Shown piece by piece: positions 24,016 to 31,093 of a stretch of DNA of 64,000 nt (its first letter is position 1; each line of letters starts with the position of its first letter). Both the position numbers and the translations under genes were made by a program. The notes under the pieces were generated by a model. The model saw only the letters and a list, made by a program, of their open reading frames with translations, did no database searches and was not told the DNA's origin. The stretch spans positions 310,001 to 374,000 of the forward strand of contig NZ_JBGCCU010000001.1 of NCBI RefSeq assembly GCF_041261445.1, read 5' to 3'. This DNA is from Catenulispora sp. EB89 (GTDB lineage Bacteria; Actinomycetota; Actinomycetes; Streptomycetales; Catenulisporaceae).

Positions 24016-24936
24016 ATGTCACAGTACGTTGACACCTATATCCCCCGTGGCTCGGACCCGACCTGGTGGCGGGTGGCCGCCGAGGTCCGGCGGATCGTGA
24101 AGCTGGCCAATCCGTCAAGCTCGAAGTCGGCGGCAGACCTGCTGGGCGCCCTGGCGCGTCTGGCCAGGTTCGCCGACTCGGAGGGCCGCGAAGGCACCGC
24201 CAAGGTGTGGCTGGCCGAAGAGATGATCGAGCGTTACATCGACGTCGGGTGCCCTGGCGTCAGCCCGGCGTCCAAGAGCAACTATCGCTCCCGGCTGCGG
24301 CGGCTGCGCACTGCTGTCTTCGGTCCGGACATCACCACCGGCGCTTCAACGCGGCTGCCGGGATCGGTCGCCTCCGTCCCCTACACCACCGCCGAGATGA
24401 CGGCGCTGTGGTCGTGGTCCGGGTCCCAACCAACTGTGGAGTTGCGGGCCGGCTGCCGCGTCTTGATGGCGTTGGGCCGTGGGGTGGGGCTGGACTCGCC
24501 CGAGGCGATTCCGCTGCGCCGCCACGATGTCGTCGTCGAGGGCACGCGAGACCCCGTCCTGGTGCGCGTGCGCGGTGACCGCGAACGTGTCGTCGTTTGC
24601 CGCAGGGCATGGGAGCAGGTACTACGCGATCTCGCCACAGCCGATGATGACCGCTCCCCGGTGTCCTACCTGTTCCGGCCCGAGTCGACCGCCAGGGCGA
24701 AGAATACGGTGACGAACTTCCTGGCCCGCACCAAGACCTCTGCCGCCGTGCCGCGGCTGTCGATGGGACGGCTGCGCGCGACCTGGCTTGTTGACCTCAT
24801 CGACAGCGGCGTCGCGCTACCCACCATCGTTGCCGCGGCCGGTGTCGACTCACTGCACGCGCTGTCGCGGCTGATGCCGTACGTCGCTCCGGTCGACGCC
24901 GACACCGCGGCGGCGGCACTTCGGGGTGAGCGGTGA
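24016..24936 (+). CDS. Divergent tyrosine-recombinase-like protein
   Basis: A 306-aa protein. The N-terminal helical segment (residues about 5-105) resembles a core-binding domain. The remainder resembles a phage-integrase catalytic fold: LMALGRGVGLDSPEAIPLRRHDV corresponds to the Arg-I region (G-R-G-x-x-L...E...L-R-x-D), and MGRLRATWLVDLIDSGVALPTIVAAAGVDSLHALSRLMPYV corresponds to the R-x-x-x-T ... Tyr C-terminus (Arg in RLRATW, Tyr in PYV). The box II His-x-x-Arg is replaced (GRLR), so activity is uncertain. ATG at 24016 follows GGGGGG by about five bases. Its stop overlaps the next start (GTGA), so the two are translationally coupled. Confidence 0.7.
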   Translation: MSQYVDTYIPRGSDPTWWRVAAEVRRIVKLANPSSSKSAADLLGALARLARFADSEGREGTAKVWLAEEMIERYIDVGCPGVSPASKSNYRSRLRRLRTAVFGPDITTGASTRLPGSVASVPYTTAEMTALWSWSGSQPTVELRAGCRVLMALGRGVGLDSPEAIPLRRHDVVVEGTRDPVLVRVRGDRERVVVCRRAWEQVLRDLATADDDRSPVSYLFRPESTARAKNTVTNFLARTKTSAAVPRLSMGRLRATWLVDLIDSGVALPTIVAAAGVDSLHALSRLMPYVAPVDADTAAAALRGER

Positions 24937-26720
24937 CGACTCCGGAAAGCGGACGTCACCTGCTACTGGAGAAGATGCGCTCCGAACGCCCCGTCCTGGC
25001 GATTAGCGACCTCGCGGTCAAAGCCGCGCTGAACGAGATCGCCGCCACCGGTGTCCTGCCGATCCTTGAGCAGATCACCATCGCCCATCTCGGCCGCAGG
25101 CGACTGCTCACCGTCGAGGGGCTGTGGACGGGGATGCTGCTGTGTTCTGCCGAGAATCGCGGTCAGGTGCGGTTCGACAAGGTCACCGACATCCTGCACC
25201 AACGGATCGGGGCCGCTTGGCGGGCCCGGTTCGGCATCCCCGATCGGCCAGATGACGACCGAGGCTTCGAAGCCGGATACGCCGTCGTCCGACGACTCCT
25301 GCACAAGATCCTCAAAGCACTCGATCCGTCCCCGCTGCCGAAGAACCTTCGTCTGCCGAAGGAACAGGCCGCCCAGCTGCTCGCCGACGTCGACGAACAC
25401 GAGGCCGAGCGACGACGATCGCTGCTGCGCACCCTGTCCAACAGCGTGCTCGAAGGATCCGTCATCCGCGTCAGGGATCTTCTCGCCCAGCACTGGGACG
25501 GCTCGGTCTCGGTCGACGGCACCGCAGTGGCCACTTTCGCCAAAGGGCTGCGCTCCACCGGGCTCGAACTGGCCACCGATCCCGACGCCGGCTGGTACGT
25601 CCGCGACGGCGACCACCGCGACGACGAAGGCGCTCTGGACAACCTGATGCGCCCGGACCGCAAACCTGAGTCGAAGGACGCCCCGGGACGCCGGAAACGC
25701 CGCAGGAAGAAATACGTGTTCGGCTACGAGGCAACGCTCGTTGTCGCCCGCGACACCGACCCGAGCCGGCAGAGCTCCGTGTTCCGGCCGCCAGCCCTGG
25801 TTCTGGCCCTGACTATGGACCGGCCGGGCCGTGAGCCAGGCAAGCGAGCCACCGAAGCCCTCGCCGATGCCTTCCTCCGGCGCGGCTACACCCGCGGCGG
25901 CTACATCGGGCCCGACCGTGCATACAACAACAGCGACCCAGGCGACTTCCAACTCCCTGTCCGCGCCATGGGGCTGAGGCCGGTATTCGACTACCGCCTC
26001 GACCAGCTCGGTATCGCCGCTGGCGTCCACGGTGCCATCCAGATCGAGGGCACCTGGTACTCCCCGGCCATGCCCCAACCGCTGATCGACGCCACTGCCG
26101 ACCTGCTCGCCGGACGCATCGACAAGGCCACCTGGAAGCGCCGTATCAAAGCCCGCGCACCCTACGCACTCGTCCCCAAAGAACACCCTGATCAAGAGGG
26201 GTTTCAACGGTTTCTGTGTCCGGCCGCCGCCGGCAAGCTGCAATGCCCGATCAAACCCGCCAGCCTCAGACGCGGTCACAGCATCCCACTGGCCGACCCC
26301 GAGCCCTCACCCGTCGGCCTGCCGAAGATCTGCGCCCAGGCCTCGATCACCATCGCGCCCGAGCTCGGCGCGAAGCACGCCCAGAGCCTGCCCTACGGCT
26401 CCGATGAGTGGGTCCGCATCTACTTCACCCTGCGCAACAGCATCGAATCCTTCAACGGCTACGCCAAGGACGACAACTACGAAGCGATCGAACGCGGAGG
26501 TCGCCGGCGGATCCGCGGCATGGCCGCACAAATGCTGCTCCTGGCCTTCCAACTCCACCACGCCAACACCCGCAAGATCGATGCCTGGCTCGACACCCTG
26601 CCCGCCGGCTCCGCGAGCCGTCCCCGGCGCCGCCCGCCGCGGCGCCGGGAGAACAGGCCGCTGAGCAACTGGACGCCAACGGGCTACATGAACGACGAAG
26701 ATCTACCCCAGGCCGCCTGA
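24933..26720 (+). CDS. DDE-type transposase-like protein coupled to the recombinase-like gene
   Basis: A 595-aa protein with an RNase H-like pattern: SVDGTAVATF (first Asp near residue 192), IGPDRAYNNS (second Asp near 328) and LRNSIESFNGYAKDD (Glu near 508), the spacing and local context of IS4/IS1182-like DDE transposases. The second Asp is followed by FQLPVRAMGLRPVFDYR. An N-terminal helical region (1-170) could bind DNA, and the C-terminus is Arg/Pro-rich. GTG start inside the end of the recombinase-like gene (GTGA). A decayed second copy lies at 19497-19781. Both copies are followed by the same pair of hairpins. No terminal inverted repeat typical of insertion sequences was found around it. 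Confidence 0.7.
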   Translation: MTTPESGRHLLLEKMRSERPVLAISDLAVKAALNEIAATGVLPILEQITIAHLGRRRLLTVEGLWTGMLLCSAENRGQVRFDKVTDILHQRIGAAWRARFGIPDRPDDDRGFEAGYAVVRRLLHKILKALDPSPLPKNLRLPKEQAAQLLADVDEHEAERRRSLLRTLSNSVLEGSVIRVRDLLAQHWDGSVSVDGTAVATFAKGLRSTGLELATDPDAGWYVRDGDHRDDEGALDNLMRPDRKPESKDAPGRRKRRRKKYVFGYEATLVVARDTDPSRQSSVFRPPALVLALTMDRPGREPGKRATEALADAFLRRGYTRGGYIGPDRAYNNSDPGDFQLPVRAMGLRPVFDYRLDQLGIAAGVHGAIQIEGTWYSPAMPQPLIDATADLLAGRIDKATWKRRIKARAPYALVPKEHPDQEGFQRFLCPAAAGKLQCPIKPASLRRGHSIPLADPEPSPVGLPKICAQASITIAPELGAKHAQSLPYGSDEWVRIYFTLRNSIESFNGYAKDDNYEAIERGGRRRIRGMAAQMLLLAFQLHHANTRKIDAWLDTLPAGSASRPRRRPPRRRENRPLSNWTPTGYMNDEDLPQAA

Positions 26721-26743
26721 ACAAGGCTGAAAATCATCTGAAT

Positions 26744-26882
26744 CAAGGCCGCGTGAGCTGGCTTCTGCCCTCACCGCGGCCTTGTCAGCTGCCGCCACGC
26801 CGACGAACGTGCCCAGAGGGCCCTAATCGGGCCCAGAAACGCGATCAAGCCCGGTTCCTAGCGACTTTCGTCACCGGAACCG
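26744..26882 (+). repeat. Element end, copy A: paired hairpins
   Basis: Hairpin 1 has a 10-bp stem (26744-26753 with 26775-26784) extended by TGAG/CTCA past one bulge. Hairpin 2 has CGGTTCC (26852-26858) with GGAACCG (26876-26882) and a 17-nt loop holding AGCGACTTTCGTCACC. Copy B is at 19848-19949. Hairpin 1 could act as a terminator; the conserved loop of hairpin 2 suggests a recognised end. Confidence 0.65.
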
Positions 26883-26906
26883 AGCCCTTTCGCCGGTACC
26901 TGCAAG

Positions 26907-26990
26907 TGCGCGAGGGGGGAGTTGAACCCCCACGCCCTTTCGGGCACACGGACCTGAACCGTGCGCGTCTGCCTATTCCGCCACTCGCGC
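26907..26990 (-). tRNA. tRNA-Leu (anticodon CAG)
   Basis: Read on the minus strand. Acceptor stem GCGCGAG pairs with CTCGCGC. The anticodon stem-loop CACGG-TTCAGGT-CCGTG gives CAG (reads CUG). A long class II variable arm (GCCC-GAAA-GGGC) and T arm GGGGG-TTCAACT-CCCCC complete it. CCA is not encoded. Its 3' end faces the recombination module, 25 bases from hairpin 2. A tRNA-Leu next to fhaA is also seen in mycobacteria, so the gene is probably ancestral here. Confidence 0.95.
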
Positions 26991-27295
26991 TCGCTCTTGC
27001 TGCACAAACATTAGCATGCGGCGGAGGTCGCTCCCGCCAATATGGCGAGGGCCCCCGAGGTAGTGCTCGTCACATCCCGGTACGTCCGGTGATCTCCCGG
27101 TTCGGCGCGCTGGAATCCGGTGGGAACCGGTGGGGTGTGTCGCACGTCCTTGTGACGAGAGGGTGTTCACCTCCCTGTCTCCGGCCGGCTGCGCGCTGCT
27201 CGCCGTCGCCGCTTCCGGGCGGCTCGCTGAGCTGCGTGGGCACGGCCGTGCGGCTGATCTCGCGGCGATGTGGGTACGCAGCGGGGGACGGGGTG

Positions 27296-27315
27296 GTTAC
27301 GATCTCATTCGTAAC
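27296..27315. promoter_or_regulatory. Dyad upstream of fhaA
   Basis: GTTACGA (27296-27302) and TCGTAAC (27309-27315) with a 6-bp spacer lie 150 bases before fhaA, the only clear structure in the 470-base gap between tRNA-Leu and fhaA. It is a possible operator. A TAGGCT hexamer at 27435-27440 is a possible -10. Confidence 0.45.
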
Positions 27316-27462
27316 AGGCACGTGGAGCGGACGTCGCAGGCGGCGGACGGTGCGCGTGACCGTGGGTCCGACGACGGCAGCGCCCCGGGAAGGGTGCGCT
27401 GGACGACAGAATGGTCTGCGAGGCCGGTCAACGCTAGGCTGGCGCGCCGGAAGGGGGTGTCC

Positions 27463-28488
27463 GTGGGAGTCCTACAGCGGTTCGAGCGACGCATCGAAGG
27501 GTTGGTCAACGGCGCCTTCGCCAAGGCATTCAAGTCCGAGGTCCAGCCGGTCGAGATCGCGTCCGCGCTGCAGCGCGAGTGCGATGACCGGGCGGCCATA
27601 GTCAGCCAGGGACGCACCATGGTGCCCAACGACTTCACGGTCGAGCTGGGCGGCGTGGACTACGAACGGCTGGCGACCTACGCCGGTCCCCTGGGCGCCG
27701 AACTCGCCGAACTCGTCCGTGAGTACGGCGCGGAACAGCGCTATATGTTCGTCGGACCAGTCGAGGTGAAGTTCGCGCGCGCGGCCGATCTCGACACGGG
27801 GATGTTCCGGATCCAAAGTCAGGCGTTGGCAGGAGTGGTGCCCGTGTCTCAGATGCAAGGCGAGCCCCAGGGCTATGACCCCTACGGCCAGCCTCCCCCA
27901 TACCAAGGCGGCCCCCAGGGCCCGCAGGGCCCCGGTGGACCCCAGGGCCCGGGCGGCCCGCAGGGTCCCGGCGGACTGCAGCCCGTGCCGCCGCCGAACC
28001 CGGTGCCGCAGCCCGCGCCGTGGGGTGCCCCGCAGCCGCCCCCGCAGGGGCAGGGCGGTCCCCAGCCCGGCTGGGGCGCTCCGCCTCCCGGCGGCCAGGG
28101 CGGCTACGACCAGGGCGGGTACGACCCGTACGGCCAGCCGCCGCCGCAGCAGGCCGGCTGGGGCCCGCCCGGCGGGCAGCAGCAGCAGTACGCGCCGCCG
28201 CCGCAGTCCCAGACCCAGTGCTGGGTGGAGATCAACGGCGCGCGGCACATGCTGACCAAGCCGGTCACCACCATGGGCCGCGGGACCGACGTCGACCTGC
28301 GGGTGGACGACCCGTCGGTGTCGCGCCGGCACGCCGAGATCCGGATCGGGACGCCCTCGTACGTCTCGGACCTGGGCTCGACCAACGGCATCGTGGTGGA
28401 CAACCAGCACGTCACCCAGGCCCCCCTGCGCGACGGCTCGGTCATCCACCTGGGCACGACCACCATCATCTTCAGGCAACAGGGCTAG
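27463..28488 (+). CDS. fhaA: FhaA: DUF3662-FHA phosphothreonine-binding protein
   Basis: A 341-aa protein. Residues 1-120 are the DUF3662 domain (MGVLQRFERRIEGLVNGAFAKAFKSEVQPVEIA, near-identical in layout to mycobacterial FhaA). Residues about 130-245 form a Gly/Pro/Gln-rich linker with repeated GPQGPGG and YDPYGQPPP. The C-terminal FHA domain (about 255-341) has MGRGTDVDLRVDDPSVSRRHAEIR and DLGSTNGIVVD, containing the pThr-binding Arg, Ser-Arg-Arg-His and Asn. In mycobacteria FhaA is a PknB substrate that binds MviN and restrains peptidoglycan synthesis at poles and septa. GTG at 27463 follows GGGGG by five bases. First gene of the operon. Confidence 0.95.
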   Translation: MGVLQRFERRIEGLVNGAFAKAFKSEVQPVEIASALQRECDDRAAIVSQGRTMVPNDFTVELGGVDYERLATYAGPLGAELAELVREYGAEQRYMFVGPVEVKFARAADLDTGMFRIQSQALAGVVPVSQMQGEPQGYDPYGQPPPYQGGPQGPQGPGGPQGPGGPQGPGGLQPVPPPNPVPQPAPWGAPQPPPQGQGGPQPGWGAPPPGGQGGYDQGGYDPYGQPPPQQAGWGPPGGQQQQYAPPPQSQTQCWVEINGARHMLTKPVTTMGRGTDVDLRVDDPSVSRRHAEIRIGTPSYVSDLGSTNGIVVDNQHVTQAPLRDGSVIHLGTTTIIFRQQG

Positions 28489-28510
28489 GGGCGAGGCGGA
28501 CCCACTACAG

Positions 28511-29041
28511 ATGTCCCAGCTGACCCTCACCGTAATTCGGCTCGCCTTCCTGGTGCTGCTGTGGCTGTTCGTGTTCTCGGCGGTCGGGGTCATGCGCTCC
28601 GACCTCTACGGGTCCCGGACGAGCAAGCGCCAGCAGGCCAAGGCGGCCAAGGCCGCGGCCGCGGCCACGACCCAGGCGGTCGCCACCCGCGGCGGCGGCG
28701 CCCGCGCGCCCTACCAGCCCGGCGCCCGCCGCGGCGGACCGCCCATGCCCACCCGGCTGGTGGTGGTCGGCGGCTCGCTGGCCGGCACCACCGTCAACAT
28801 CACCAGCGGCCAGCAGGTGACGATGGGCCGGGCGCACGACTCGACCATCGTGCTGGACGACGACTACGCCTCCAGCCGGCACGCCCGGCTCTATCCGGAC
28901 GCCTCCGGGCAGTGGATAGTCGAAGACCTCGGCTCCACCAACGGCACCTTCCTCGGGCAGACGAAGCTGAACGCGCCGACCGTGGCACAGATCGGTGTCC
29001 CGATCCGCATCGGCAAGACCGTGCTCGAGTTGCGCGCATAG
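28511..29041 (+). CDS. fhaB: FhaB (FipA-type) membrane FHA protein
   Basis: A 176-aa protein with one N-terminal transmembrane helix (residues about 7-27, TVIRLAFLVLLWLFVFSAVGV), a basic/Ala linker, and a C-terminal FHA domain (about 85-176) with MGRAHDSTIVLDDDYASSRHARL and EDLGSTNGTFLG. It binds phosphothreonine peptides at the membrane. In mycobacteria FhaB/FipA links FtsZ and FtsQ under stress. It lies 22 bases after fhaA and 19 bases before pstP. Confidence 0.95.
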   Translation: MSQLTLTVIRLAFLVLLWLFVFSAVGVMRSDLYGSRTSKRQQAKAAKAAAAATTQAVATRGGGARAPYQPGARRGGPPMPTRLVVVGGSLAGTTVNITSGQQVTMGRAHDSTIVLDDDYASSRHARLYPDASGQWIVEDLGSTNGTFLGQTKLNAPTVAQIGVPIRIGKTVLELRA

Positions 29042-29060
29042 GCATAAGGAGAGGTGCCAG

Positions 29061-31091
29061 ATGGCTCTTGTGCTCAGGTACGCGATCCGCTCCCATGTCG
29101 GGCTGATCCGGGAGGGCAACGAGGACTCCGGTTACGCCGGCCCGCGCCTGCTCGCGATCGCCGACGGCATGGGTGGCGCCGCGGCCGGCGAGCTGGCCAG
29201 CGCCGTCGTGATGACGACGGTGTCGCGGCTGGACATGCCGGGCGGTGAGGATCTGCTGTCCGGGACCGGCGAGCTGCCCGCGATGACGCAGGGCGGCCAG
29301 CCGCTGCCCGGCGGTCCGGCGGCCCCCGGCCCCGGCGGCGTGCCGGAGAACGAGCAGACCCTGCACATCTCCCAGCACGACCTGGCCGCCCGCGAGTCCG
29401 GCCACCCGCACTCGGCCCCCGACCCGACGCTCGGCGAGCCGGACCTGGCGCTGCTGGGCGGCGCGGTGGTGGCGGCCAACGAGCGGCTGCGCGCGATCGT
29501 GGCCGAGCGCCCCGAGCTGGAGGGCATGGGCACCACGCTGACCGCGATGCTGTGGTCCGGCGGCCGCTTCGGCATGGTGCACGTCGGCGACTCCCGCGCC
29601 TACCGGCTGCGCGACGGCCTGCTGGAGCAGATGACCGCCGACCACACCTGGGTGCAGCGCCTGATCGACGAGGGCCGGATCACCGAGGAGGAGGCGGGCC
29701 ACCACCCGCAGCGCTCCCTGCTGATGCGGGTCCTGGACGGCCGCACGCAGGTCGAAGCGGACATCGGCACCTTCGACGCCTACGCCGGCGACCGCTATCT
29801 GCTGTGTTCTGACGGCTTGTCAGGATTTGTTTCACAGGAAACACTGGCCGAGACGCTGGCCGCCTACGCGGACCCGCAGCAGGCCGTGGACGCGCTCATC
29901 GAGCTGGCGCTGAGGGCCGGCGGGCCGGACAACATCACCTGCATCGTCGCCGACACCCTCGACGACGGGACCATCCCCGGCGCCAGCCCGAACGAGTCCA
30001 CCCAGATGCTGGGGTCGCTGACCCCGGTGGTGGTCGGCGCGGCCAGCGAGGGCGTGGAGCAGCTGCCCCGGTTCAGCACCCCGGCGACCGGCGGGCCCGG
30101 CGGCCAGCAGGACGACTTCCCGCAGAACCACCCGGCCGGCCGCGCCGCGCGCCTGCGCTCCCGGCGCGGTCAGCAGAACCAGCAGGGCCAGCAGATGACG
30201 GCCGAGCACCCGGGCGGGCCGGTGGCCACCGCGCCGCCGCAGTACGACCCGTCCGCGCAGACCGCCGAGATGGAACCGCTGCCCGGGCAGCGCGGCGGCA
30301 TGCCGGGGGTGGAGAACCAGCACCCCGGGGCGCCGCGTCATCCCGGGGAGGCCTACGGCGGCCCGGACGGCGTGCCCGGCGGTCCGCGCGCCCCGGCGCC
30401 CGCCAAGCGGAGCAAGAAGGGCCTGCTCATCAGCGGCGCGGTCGTCGTGGTGCTGGCCGCCGCCGCGGGCGGTGCGTATGTGTACAGCCAGGGGCAGTAC
30501 TACGTGACGCCGTCCTCGGACAACAAGCAGGTGCTGCTCTACCAGGGCATGTCGCAGCTGTCGTTCGCGTCGTCGCAGCAGTCGCTGTCCGAGGGCCCGC
30601 TGTGGATCAACGCGGTACCGCAGAGCAAGCGCACAGATCTGTACAAGACCCAATCCTTCAGCTCCAAGGACGCCGCGCTGGCGTACTTGGAGCAGTACCG
30701 TGCGGCTGCCAAGTCCTGCGCCGACTACCGGCACAGCCAGCCGGCCATCCAGAGCCAGCCGCAGCACGTCACCACGTCGGTCAAACCGGCGGCCGGCTCC
30801 GGGGCGCCACAACCGGCGCCGCAAGCAGTGCCGCAAGCAGTGCCGCAACAGAACCTCGCCCCGTCCTCGCCGCCGACCGCGTCCAAGCAGGGCGCGCCGC
30901 TGGCGAACGGGCCGGTTTCCCCGAGCACCACCGCGCCCGGCGACCCGACCGGCTCCACCGCCTCCGGCGGCGGCCAGCAGGGATCGCCGGAGCCCCAGAA
31001 TCCCTCGTCGCCGGCCACGACATCCCCGTCGCAGCAAGGTGACGACCCGCAGATGAAGGCGTACTGCGCCGGAACAACGGACGGTCCTTAG
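29061..31091 (+). CDS. pstP: PstP: PP2C-family Ser/Thr phosphatase
   Basis: A 676-aa protein. The PP2C domain shows GNEDSGYAG (residues about 17-25), IADGMGG (metal-binding Asp near 35), VGDSRAYR, DHTWVQRLIDEG, CSDGLSGF and GGPDNITCI. About 70 extra residues (about 65-130) lie between the GMGG motif and the following core strand, longer than usual. After a Pro/Gln-rich cytosolic linker come one membrane helix (about 455-477, GLLISGAVVVVLAAAAGGAYV) and a large extracellular tail ending in Pro/Ser/Thr-rich sequence. It dephosphorylates PknB and its substrates. AAGGAG is well spaced before the ATG. Confidence 0.95.
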   Translation: MALVLRYAIRSHVGLIREGNEDSGYAGPRLLAIADGMGGAAAGELASAVVMTTVSRLDMPGGEDLLSGTGELPAMTQGGQPLPGGPAAPGPGGVPENEQTLHISQHDLAARESGHPHSAPDPTLGEPDLALLGGAVVAANERLRAIVAERPELEGMGTTLTAMLWSGGRFGMVHVGDSRAYRLRDGLLEQMTADHTWVQRLIDEGRITEEEAGHHPQRSLLMRVLDGRTQVEADIGTFDAYAGDRYLLCSDGLSGFVSQETLAETLAAYADPQQAVDALIELALRAGGPDNITCIVADTLDDGTIPGASPNESTQMLGSLTPVVVGAASEGVEQLPRFSTPATGGPGGQQDDFPQNHPAGRAARLRSRRGQQNQQGQQMTAEHPGGPVATAPPQYDPSAQTAEMEPLPGQRGGMPGVENQHPGAPRHPGEAYGGPDGVPGGPRAPAPAKRSKKGLLISGAVVVVLAAAAGGAYVYSQGQYYVTPSSDNKQVLLYQGMSQLSFASSQQSLSEGPLWINAVPQSKRTDLYKTQSFSSKDAALAYLEQYRAAAKSCADYRHSQPAIQSQPQHVTTSVKPAAGSGAPQPAPQAVPQAVPQQNLAPSSPPTASKQGAPLANGPVSPSTTAPGDPTGSTASGGGQQGSPEPQNPSSPATTSPSQQGDDPQMKAYCAGTTDGP

Positions 31092-31093
31092 TA

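Noticed and set aside
26700-26990. tRNA 3' end as a duplicated attachment site
   Set aside because: No second copy of the tRNA-Leu 3' segment was found within the window. The idea is kept only as a finding about adjacency.
29832-31037. Long minus-strand open frame opposite pstP
   Set aside because: It is a mirror of GC-rich coding sequence: no domain is recognisable, composition is Arg/Gly/Gln-rich, and pstP is certain on the plus strand. Similar shadows oppose rodA, pknB, trpG, ssd and nhaA.
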